NCBI GenBank assembly: GCA_016933635.1
Contig: JAFGAP010000197.1
Coordinates: forward strand, 1-64,000
Direction of reading: 5' to 3'
DNA: 64,000 nt
Source: Kosmotogaceae bacterium
GTDB taxonomy: Bacteria > Thermotogota > Thermotogae > Petrotogales > Kosmotogaceae
Position 1 is the first letter of the stretch, and every line of letters starts with the position of its first letter. Both the position numbers and the translations under genes were made by a program. Below, in pieces: positions 49,410 through 57,524 of this stretch. The notes beneath the pieces are model-generated. The model was not told the origin of the DNA. It was given only the letters and a program-made list of their open reading frames with translations, and made no database searches.

Positions 49410-51050
49410 ATGAATGCTCTTATCATAGACGGATACACCGATGAGCCGGCAGCCTTCGGTGTGCCACCGTACATTTCACCAAGGATTCGCGCTATTGCAG
49501 GAGCCTTTCTGTTGAAAGGTATCGAAACAGATTATCTCACAATAGACTCGGTAAGGCAAGAAGGACTGTGGGAGAAAGGCAACGATTATGACTTCCTAAT
49601 CGTATTTGGGGGAGTCACTACTTCCGGAAGATACATTGGAGAAACTCCGATTTCAAGTTCCGAAATATCTCTTCTGCTCAAATCAAATTCCGATCCCACG
49701 AAAATCGTCAGCGGCCCGGTGGTATCTGTCGGATACACTTTGAGAGGTGGGACCACGGCCTTCACCCCTGACTTTCGAGAAGCGGACTACCTCTTGAAAA
49801 ATGAGTTTGAAGTTGCAGATTTTTTGGGCCTAGACTCGGGTGGGTCTCGTTACTCTCTACTTAACAGACTTTATCCGGCCGGTGCCTATGTAATCAGGCT
49901 TCATCCTTGTTTCCCAGATTTGATGGTTGAAATCGATATTTCCTCTGGTTGCGAGAGGCTCGATGGGTACTGTTCGTTCTGCACTGAATCCATTCTTTAT
50001 GGCGCCTTTGAATGGAGAAGTATAGAAGGAATTGTCGCTGAATTCGAGAAGTTTAAGGAAGTTGGAGTAAAGGCAATAAGATTCGGAAGGAGTGCAAATG
50101 TAATTGCATATGGATATGACAGGAAACGAGACACTCTCGATCCATCCTTGAGCGAAGAACTCTTCAAATCAGCGAGGAGTATCATACAGCCTGAAGTCTT
50201 TCATATTGACAATGGAAATCCAATCTTTATCGCTCACCATCCGTTGGAATCCAGATCGGTCATAGAATCCGTAGTTAGGTATAATACCGCTGGGGACACC
50301 ATATCATTTGGGGTTGAGAGCTTTGACAACGAAGTCCGTTCCTTGAACAATCTTGGTGGCAGCGTACAAGACATAATGTTTTCAATCGAACTGGTAAACG
50401 AAATCGGCAAAAAAAGAGTTGAAGGAGTGCCGAAGCTCTTGCCGGGAATCAATTTACTTTACGGCCTTCCTGGACAGGGTAGAAAGAGTTTCGACATTTA
50501 CTACGATGAGCTTGTCAGTATTCGAGAAAGGGGTCTTCTTTTGAGAAGAATCAACATCAGACAGACAATGATCTTTCCTGGCGCCCGGATATTCAGTATG
50601 ACTAGACAAAAAATCGACCACAGACTATTCGAAAAACACGAACAGCGCGTAAGAAAAGAGATAGACGCCGAAATGCTGAAGAAGACCTTCCCACTGGGAG
50701 CGATCATCCGTGGTGTAATCCCTGAATTTAGCGAGGGGATGATTCACTTCGGCAGACCGCTCGGTACATATCCTATTCTTGTCGGTAGCCCCATAGGGTT
50801 TGAAGAAAGAACCAATTTTGTAGTAGTAGACCATGGAATGAGATCCATTACCGGTCTTCCAGTTGGGACAGAACTTAACAGCCTCGGTGAAAGAGAAATG
50901 AGGTTCATCCCGGGAATTGGAAGAGACAGGGCAAAGTCCCTTGTGATAAAGAGACCAAAAACAAAAGAAGATCTAATCAAGATTGTTGGTCCAGAAACAT
51001 ACAAAACACTGTCATTGATAAAGACAGAACTGGGAGGAACGCAGCTATGA
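49410..51050 (+). CDS. Radical SAM protein with C-terminal helix-hairpin-helix (COG1031-like)
   Basis: SSGCERLDGYCSFCTES cysteine cluster; NLLYGLPGQGRKSFDIYYDEL; C-terminal FIPGIGRDRAKSLVIKRPKTKEDLIKIVG. Confidence 0.85.
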   Translation: MNALIIDGYTDEPAAFGVPPYISPRIRAIAGAFLLKGIETDYLTIDSVRQEGLWEKGNDYDFLIVFGGVTTSGRYIGETPISSSEISLLLKSNSDPTKIVSGPVVSVGYTLRGGTTAFTPDFREADYLLKNEFEVADFLGLDSGGSRYSLLNRLYPAGAYVIRLHPCFPDLMVEIDISSGCERLDGYCSFCTESILYGAFEWRSIEGIVAEFEKFKEVGVKAIRFGRSANVIAYGYDRKRDTLDPSLSEELFKSARSIIQPEVFHIDNGNPIFIAHHPLESRSVIESVVRYNTAGDTISFGVESFDNEVRSLNNLGGSVQDIMFSIELVNEIGKKRVEGVPKLLPGINLLYGLPGQGRKSFDIYYDELVSIRERGLLLRRINIRQTMIFPGARIFSMTRQKIDHRLFEKHEQRVRKEIDAEMLKKTFPLGAIIRGVIPEFSEGMIHFGRPLGTYPILVGSPIGFEERTNFVVVDHGMRSITGLPVGTELNSLGEREMRFIPGIGRDRAKSLVIKRPKTKEDLIKIVGPETYKTLSLIKTELGGTQL

Positions 51051-52042
51051 AACAGAGGGTCGTCATAGTTACGACAGGTGGGACGATCGCTATGATTACG
51101 GATCCTGCGACTGGTGCTTCTGTACCGGCTCAGGGATTGAACAAACACGTGGCGGACGTCGACGGACTTAGAGATGTGGCCTGTACCGAGCACTACGAGT
51201 TTTCAAACATTCCAAGTCCTTACATAAATCCCGAGACGATGTGGGAGCTTTCCAAGGTAGTTCAGAGACTTCTCCGTAGAGAGGAAGTATGTGGGGTAGT
51301 GATAACACACGGCACTGATACTCTAGAAGAAACTGCGTATTTTCTTGATCTGACAGTCAGAAGCGAGAAACCGATAATCTGTACTGCTGCAATGAGAAAC
51401 ATCGATGAAATGGGAACCGATGGACCTAGAAATGTATTGTCCTCAGTTAGAGTTGCAGTCAGTCCCCTTGCGATCGGAATGGGGACAATGGTATGCCTGA
51501 ACGATGAAATCCATGCCGCCAGAGAGGTCACAAAGACATACACTAGCAATGTTGCTACTTTTGACTCTCCCGGTCATGGACCACTAGGAATCGTGGATGA
51601 AGACACCGTGATTTTCTTCAGAAAACCTTTGTTGAGGACAGTGTTCAATGTTGAAAAGATCGAATCAAAAATTGCCCTTGTAAAAACCTTTACAGGAGAT
51701 GACGGTTCGATACTCCGGATTCTTCCCGATCTTGGATTTAAAGGGTTAGTTCTCGAAACATTTGGAAGAGGAAATGTGCCTGTAGAAGTGTATCACGTAG
51801 TAAAATACCTAATAGAAGAGAAAGTAGTTCCGGTAATCATTACTTCAAGGTGCTTCAAAGGCCGTGTTCTTGGAGTTTATGGATATGTTGGTGGAGGAAA
51901 GAGTCTAGCCGATCTTGGCGCAATCTTCGCTCAGGAACTATCCCCAATTAAAGCAAGAATTAAACTTATCGTGCTTATGGGGATCACAAAGGAGATTTCG
52001 GAGATTGAAAGACTCTTTAAACTCCCTTTGAAGGGGGCATAA
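51047..52042 (+). CDS. ansA: L-asparaginase
   Basis: VIVTTGGTIAMITDP, VVITHGTDTLEETAYFLDLTV, GMGTMVCLNDEIHAAREVTKTYTSNVATFDSP. Confidence 0.93.
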   Translation: MKQRVVIVTTGGTIAMITDPATGASVPAQGLNKHVADVDGLRDVACTEHYEFSNIPSPYINPETMWELSKVVQRLLRREEVCGVVITHGTDTLEETAYFLDLTVRSEKPIICTAAMRNIDEMGTDGPRNVLSSVRVAVSPLAIGMGTMVCLNDEIHAAREVTKTYTSNVATFDSPGHGPLGIVDEDTVIFFRKPLLRTVFNVEKIESKIALVKTFTGDDGSILRILPDLGFKGLVLETFGRGNVPVEVYHVVKYLIEEKVVPVIITSRCFKGRVLGVYGYVGGGKSLADLGAIFAQELSPIKARIKLIVLMGITKEISEIERLFKLPLKGA

Positions 52043-52043
52043 A

Positions 52044-53486
52044 GTGAGTCGTGAGATTTTTAAAAAACCTCGTTTCAATGCTGCAGTTTTCACTCTGTTC
52101 TACCTGGCTCTCTTTTTTATGGTATTCTCAGTTTCGCTGCGAACGGCAGTGATTCTTTTCGCAACGTTCACGGTTGTTATGATATTGGAACCGTGGGCAA
52201 GATTTGCAGAAAGAAGCTTTCGCATCAAGAGGTCGATCTCTCTTGGCATAGGGCTAGCGGTTATTTTTTCGGGTCTCACGCTGCTGATCGTGTTCCTCAC
52301 TACCCCCGTTGCAAAAGAAGCTTCCAAGTTCTATAACATAGTAAGAGACTTCTTTCCCTCCGTTGAAGAGACCAAAATAACTTCTTTCGAAGTGAATGCA
52401 AACATAGATATATTTCTTTCCGAAGAGGAGTTTCTTTCAAAACTCTCTCCAGAAGAGGTCGAATCCTTGGATCTGCTGTCCAAAGATCTCAAACATTACT
52501 ACTCAGAGATCATGAACCCGATCACTGCAGACTCGGAAGGCCTGAATGAGGATCTTGCCTTACTCGAGGAGACCCTGAAAAACAGGAGCGATTATGTCGT
52601 AATTATCAGCAGCAGTAAGCAGAAAAAAGCTTCATATGAAGAGATATTCAAAATCATTTCGACTTACCTTAACTCAGAAGCAGCGGAACAGCTTTCAGCA
52701 ACCGTTCTGGAAAATGCAATGATTATCCAGTCACAAGAACTGTGGCGCGACGTAGTTGATTACTTCATGCCGAAAAATGTCGACCCATCAAGACAAAGAG
52801 CCACCTACGAAAGTGTGAGAAACTTCCTAATTCAAGTGCAGAACAGCTTTATGGAATTTCTGCCTGATATACTTGAGAAGATTCCAAGCTTCGTAACCAG
52901 TACGGGACTTGTACTATTCTTCACTATAGTTGGCGCGATTTACCTGAGTTACTACTTCCTCACTGTGAAGGATTTAATTCCAAGATTCTACCCCAAGAAA
53001 GTGCGTGGAATAGCTTTGAACTTCCTGGCAGATACCTACAATAATCTAGAGAGATATGTAATTTCCGTCGTAGTAATCGCCTTGATCGTTGGGGTGGTTG
53101 TTGGCATCGCTGTGCATTCCATGGGTCTTAAATACAGTCTTTTGATGGGTATGTGGGCCGCCTTCACAAATCTAATACCCATTGTTGGGGTCCCTCTTGA
53201 GTTCGTTCCTCTTTTCTTACTCGCTGTGTCTACTCAGGATCTGGTTCTTGTAATCGTCCTTATGATAATACTAGTTATTGTGCACGCTTCTGCGTTTATA
53301 CTCTTCCTGGTATTCATGAAGGGATACAACAGGATAAACCCTGTAATAATTATCTTGATGATTGTTATCGCCGGACAGCTCTGGGGGCTTTTTGGGGCAA
53401 TTATTGCCGTGCCTTTTGCAATAATCCTTAAGATGATGTGGATTCATTTCTTTTCTCCTATGCTCGAGGATGAGGATCTAGAGTAG
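52044..53486 (+). CDS. AI-2E/PerM family membrane protein
   Basis: Polytopic; YNNLERYVISVVVIALIVGVVVGIAVHSMGLKYSLLMGMWAAFTNLIPIVG. Confidence 0.87.
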   Translation: MSREIFKKPRFNAAVFTLFYLALFFMVFSVSLRTAVILFATFTVVMILEPWARFAERSFRIKRSISLGIGLAVIFSGLTLLIVFLTTPVAKEASKFYNIVRDFFPSVEETKITSFEVNANIDIFLSEEEFLSKLSPEEVESLDLLSKDLKHYYSEIMNPITADSEGLNEDLALLEETLKNRSDYVVIISSSKQKKASYEEIFKIISTYLNSEAAEQLSATVLENAMIIQSQELWRDVVDYFMPKNVDPSRQRATYESVRNFLIQVQNSFMEFLPDILEKIPSFVTSTGLVLFFTIVGAIYLSYYFLTVKDLIPRFYPKKVRGIALNFLADTYNNLERYVISVVVIALIVGVVVGIAVHSMGLKYSLLMGMWAAFTNLIPIVGVPLEFVPLFLLAVSTQDLVLVIVLMIILVIVHASAFILFLVFMKGYNRINPVIIILMIVIAGQLWGLFGAIIAVPFAIILKMMWIHFFSPMLEDEDLE

Positions 53487-54590
53487 CTCGTTTTTCAGCT
53501 TTTCGAGTTCGGAAATCGATCTGATGGCTTTACTAGCAATATGAACCTTCACTGAGTACAACATCGAGGGCTCATAAAGGTCATCTTCTGCTAATCTGTT
53601 CTTTGCCTTTTCAACTGAACTTGGGTTTCCGTCTTCTAACATAATGCAAGCACCTCTGCTAGTAAAGACTATTAAGTCTCTTTCTCTAAATATCCCGGCG
53701 ATTTCGCTCTGAATCACATTAGTGGCTTCGACGCTTTTCTCAGAGCCACCCGATACAGAAACAATCAACAAGTATACTTCTTCATTATCAGCTATCATTT
53801 TCTCAATGCGCTTGAAGAAGGGGCCGGGCTCTAAGACTTTTGCACCAACATCTAGATTACTTCCCGAGTAGTCAGGTTTCTCATTTCTTGGAGCACTCGT
53901 TTCTAGATCGTATGACATCTTTTTGACTGACTCAATCTCGCTTTCTATACTCTGTGTATCACTAATAATGTCTCTCATCTTTCTTGCGGCATGATTCGAG
54001 GGCTTGAGTAGAATTAGTCGTTCATTGTACGTCATGGCTTCAGAAAACCTATTGAGTGTGATGAGGAGTTTTCTCAGTTCAGTAATAGCACTAATCTCAA
54101 GATAGAGATAGTGCCTCTGAAATTGCTTAACCCATGAAGAAAATCCAAAATCGCTCATGAAATCTCCCTTATACAATTCCACTGCTTCTTTCAACTTTTC
54201 CACCTGAGACTCCGGAGAAAGCTTTTTATGGGCCTCTTCTAGAAGAACTTCGAATTCTATGAAATCAGCAACTGCTCCTTCGGGAATGTTAACCCATGTC
54301 ATGGAACGCGCATTTGTGACGATGCTGCTAGAGGATTCTAGTTTTGTACACTCTATCAATGCCTTTCTGAGAAGATAAATCGTGGAGTTCAGATTCTGCT
54401 TCGCCTTTTCGTAGTTCATCCCCGGCCAAAAGAGCTCGAATATTTTCTCATTGGGAATCTTAGTCGTGTGATTAGCCAGAAGAAATGCGAAAAACTCACA
54501 TGCTTTCTGTGAGCCACAAAAGGATCTGCAACAAGCGACCCCATCCAGCAGTAACCGAAATCCTCCGAACGACAAAATCTCTAATCTCAC
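53478..54590 (-). CDS. BTAD/SARP-like transcriptional regulator
   Basis: N-terminal OmpR-like winged helix (ILSFGGFRLLLDG...KACEFFAFLLANHTTKIPNEKIFELFWPGMNYEKAKQNLNSTIYLLRKAL) followed by BTAD-like helical repeats. Confidence 0.87.
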   Translation of the reverse strand: MRLEILSFGGFRLLLDGVACCRSFCGSQKACEFFAFLLANHTTKIPNEKIFELFWPGMNYEKAKQNLNSTIYLLRKALIECTKLESSSSIVTNARSMTWVNIPEGAVADFIEFEVLLEEAHKKLSPESQVEKLKEAVELYKGDFMSDFGFSSWVKQFQRHYLYLEISAITELRKLLITLNRFSEAMTYNERLILLKPSNHAARKMRDIISDTQSIESEIESVKKMSYDLETSAPRNEKPDYSGSNLDVGAKVLEPGPFFKRIEKMIADNEEVYLLIVSVSGGSEKSVEATNVIQSEIAGIFRERDLIVFTSRGACIMLEDGNPSSVEKAKNRLAEDDLYEPSMLYSVKVHIASKAIRSISELEKLKNELL

Positions 54591-54750
54591 TGATCGCCTC
54601 CCAAGAACACTTTTGTTAAGGGAAAAATTGGTAGAAAATGTTTCATCATTTTCTTATTGTATATAGATTTGGAAAACAATTAATTATATCAAATCCCAAC
54701 ATGAAGACCAATTCCAGGAGAGTGTTATAGCTGCTCAAACGTACAAGTCA

Positions 54751-54770
54751 CATAGGTCGTTCGACCAATG
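54751..54770. promoter_or_regulatory. Candidate operator: 20-bp dyad in the divergent intergenic region
   Basis: CATAGGTCG-TT-CGACCAATG, 8 of 9 arm positions symmetric. Confidence 0.45.
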
Positions 54771-54989
54771 TTGCAAATAGCTCGGTTCAGAACTATCATC
54801 AGATATCACAAGACTTTGCTTGTTCTTTCACTAATCGTTCATTATTATCATTGTTTTTCTATAGTCCTTATAGAGCGATAGTCATCATGTCCAAGCATTA
54901 ATTAGTGCTAGAATTCTTCTGCAAGAGTTACTAATCTCTTAATCATATCCAAAATTTTCGATTCTGCGGTTCTGAGCAATGGAGAGTGC

Positions 54990-56030
54990 ATGATGAAAAA
55001 AAAGGCGTGTATCTTCGCTCTGTTAGTAATCAGTACTTTTATTTTCAGCAGCTTCATCCCTCTATACAATTTCAATAAAGAAACTGGCATTTGGGAAAAG
55101 GGGTACTATTCATTGTCACCCGTCGCTGAAATCGACGCTTTCCGTAGGTTCGAAAGAATTGAAGACTCTGAAGAAGGTGAAGTCGCTTTCTCAACTGCTC
55201 AAAGTGTTTTTCCAGAAGAAGCTGAGGTTTTCAATATTGTACTTGCACAGAATAGTATCGCTGGAACACTTGTTGTTTGGAACGACAAAGAGTTTCTTTA
55301 TGTCGAATTCAACTTGAATCCGGACCTTTTTATGGAAGAGAGCAATGTCAATTGTACAGTGATGCCTCCGGACAAAAACCCTGTTCCCGGACAATTCGAT
55401 TACAAGACGGTTCATAACCCTCAGACTGGCCACTACCTCTACGAGATTCCTCTAATCAGTTTGAATCCGCCGGAGCACGCTTGGGAAACCGGAACAGAGT
55501 TATACATACTTGCGCATGCAGTTGTTAACGGAACGTTCAATGGTAATAGCTTGTTCAAAGAAACTGCTTGGTGCGGAGACATTGAATGGGACGGCGGGGG
55601 AAAATGGTTCTGGTACCTGAAATACGAGATCGAAGAGCCTCCTTCGTACATCTGTGTTGATCTTTCAGGTACGTTATCCAGCTGGTTCGTGAGGAAACCG
55701 GGCGACTACTTCGCCAATCCAATTACTGGAAGTATTAAAGCGAGTCATGATTTTGCGATAACCTTTTCGGGCTTCAACAACCTCGTCGAAGAACTCACTG
55801 GAGAGACCATGGAAATCTTCTACAGCTTTTCTGAAAACAGTCCTTCTATAGATCAATGGATCGGTGCACTAGACCTCAACCTGTTCAACATAGATCTGCC
55901 TGCAACCGAAGGGATGGTATTTAATATCTGGCAGAGGATCATAAACGACAACCAGAGTACTGGAGTTTACTCAAACGGGGGGGTGATAACTTTCACGCTG
56001 AAAAATGTGCAGATAGAGATAGTCGAATGA
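54990..56030 (+). CDS. Secreted protein A: N-terminal beta-rich region plus C-terminal WFVRKPG module
   Basis: Signal peptide MMKKKACIFALLVISTFIFSS; FNKETGIWEKG; LSSWFVRKPGDYFANPITGSIKASHDFAITFSGFNNL...GVITFTLKN. Confidence 0.85.
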   Translation: MMKKKACIFALLVISTFIFSSFIPLYNFNKETGIWEKGYYSLSPVAEIDAFRRFERIEDSEEGEVAFSTAQSVFPEEAEVFNIVLAQNSIAGTLVVWNDKEFLYVEFNLNPDLFMEESNVNCTVMPPDKNPVPGQFDYKTVHNPQTGHYLYEIPLISLNPPEHAWETGTELYILAHAVVNGTFNGNSLFKETAWCGDIEWDGGGKWFWYLKYEIEEPPSYICVDLSGTLSSWFVRKPGDYFANPITGSIKASHDFAITFSGFNNLVEELTGETMEIFYSFSENSPSIDQWIGALDLNLFNIDLPATEGMVFNIWQRIINDNQSTGVYSNGGVITFTLKNVQIEIVE

Positions 56031-56080
56031 GCACGGAACTCTTTAGTGCAAATACAGGAAATGAGAAAGGGGGCAAGTAT

Positions 56081-56761
56081 ATGAAAAGGACAATGATTCT
56101 GCTGCTCTTCCTGCTGGTAACCCTTGTGGTCTCCTTCGCTCAGTCTGAAGTTGATGTCTGGCAATTCAATACAGAGACCGGTGAATGGGATATGAATGCC
56201 GGAAACGCGAGAGCATTGACCAGCATGCCGACACAGGGCAGCTGCAACAAGGTTAATTGGGAGATACTCATTACCACCGAAGCACAAGTCGCCCAGTGGT
56301 GCAAGTGGGAGATCAACGGCACGAAATGGACTTGGTTCGTGAGAAAGCCAGGTGACTACTACACTAACTCTGTGTACTTCTTCCTCCAAAGCAACGGAGA
56401 TGTAGTGCTCAGCGCGACAGGATTCTCCGACCTGGAGTACTATCTTCCCGACCAGGGAGTCAACAGGTTTATCGAAACCTACTGGTTCGCCACGCTTGAT
56501 CCAGGGGCAGTTCCGGGAATCGACGACTGGACGAGAGCCGAAGAAGTGAACGGCTCTATACTGGTCGAAGATAGTCGCGAGTTGCACGAAGGCTTGAAAG
56601 CCTATCTCTGGAACAGAATAAAGGTAGTTGAGTGCAACTCGGCCTGCATTTACCGAGACTCTGGAACGATAACCATTACCCTCAAGAACCAGAAACCGTG
56701 GATTACAGATGACGGTGAGTATGTGGAGCCTCTCACCGAATTCGTAACCACATTGAGATGA
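56081..56761 (+). CDS. Secreted protein B: WFVRKPG module family
   Basis: Start moved to ATG 56081 behind AAAGGGGG; signal peptide MKRTMILLLFLLVTLVVSFAQ; TWFVRKPGDYYTNSVYFFLQSNGDVVLSATGFSDLEYYL...GTITITLKNQKPWI. Confidence 0.88.
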   Translation: MKRTMILLLFLLVTLVVSFAQSEVDVWQFNTETGEWDMNAGNARALTSMPTQGSCNKVNWEILITTEAQVAQWCKWEINGTKWTWFVRKPGDYYTNSVYFFLQSNGDVVLSATGFSDLEYYLPDQGVNRFIETYWFATLDPGAVPGIDDWTRAEEVNGSILVEDSRELHEGLKAYLWNRIKVVECNSACIYRDSGTITITLKNQKPWITDDGEYVEPLTEFVTTLR

Positions 56762-56774
56762 AGGGGGTGAAGAC

Positions 56775-57452
56775 ATGAAAAAATTCACTCTAATCGTTTT
56801 TTTCGTAATAGTTGGATGCATGTTACTTGCGGTGGCAGATGATCCCATTGAAAAGGACGTCTTTGCCTACGAGGGCGATCCCGTAAATGCCAGAGCTTTC
56901 TATTCGACACCCGCCGGTGGCTCTTGCAACAAGACTGTTTGGGCCTTCGACATAGAAGTTGAGGCTCAGATCGCCCAGTGGATATCATGGTCGATCGGCG
57001 GTACCAAGTGGACATGGTTCGTAAGAAAGCCGGGCGAGTATTTCGCAGACTGCATCGAATTCTCGGTAAAGAGCAACAGCGATGTGGGATTCACCTTCAG
57101 CGGGTTCCATGATCTAGAGTACACGCTCGGTGCGACGGCGAGCGTAAATCCAGTAATCCCAGTTTGGTATAATTTTGGTAGCATACTCACCGACGTACTG
57201 CCGCCAAACAATCCAAATCCCTGGTTTCCTGCTGAAGAACTGAATAATGTTAAGACCTATATCGAAGACAGCGAGATGCTTCACAATGGCTGGGTAACCA
57301 AACTCTGGACAAGGATAAAAGTCGTCGAGTGCAATTCGGCCTCGACCTATCGCGCCACAGGAAAAGTCACGATCACTCTGCTCAACCAGAAACCATGGAT
57401 AATTCCGGAAACGGGAGAGTACGTTCCCGACCTAGTTGCGCACGTGAAGTAA
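56775..57452 (+). CDS. Secreted protein C: close paralogue of B
   Basis: Signal peptide; GGSCNK, TWFVRKPGEYFADCIEFSVKSNSDVGFTFSGFHDLEYTL, LWTRIKVVECNSASTYRATGKVTITLLNQKPWI. Confidence 0.9.
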   Translation: MKKFTLIVFFVIVGCMLLAVADDPIEKDVFAYEGDPVNARAFYSTPAGGSCNKTVWAFDIEVEAQIAQWISWSIGGTKWTWFVRKPGEYFADCIEFSVKSNSDVGFTFSGFHDLEYTLGATASVNPVIPVWYNFGSILTDVLPPNNPNPWFPAEELNNVKTYIEDSEMLHNGWVTKLWTRIKVVECNSASTYRATGKVTITLLNQKPWIIPETGEYVPDLVAHVK

Positions 57453-57485
57453 TTCTCGAAGCGCAAATGTCTAGATGAATTTCCT

Positions 57486-57511
57486 CCCCGGGAGGAACTT
57501 ACCTCCCGGGG
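57486..57511 (+). promoter_or_regulatory. Very stable GC-rich intercistronic hairpin
   Basis: CCCCGGGAGG-AACTTA-CCTCCCGGGG, perfect 10-bp stem between genes C and D, no U-tract. Confidence 0.75.
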
Positions 57512-57524
57512 GTTTCAGGGGGGT

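Noticed and set aside
55967-56848. 293-aa antisense ORF opposite secreted genes B/C
   Set aside because: Lies antisense to clear signal-peptide proteins with good SDs; composition and lack of recognisable domain indicate a codon-bias shadow ORF.
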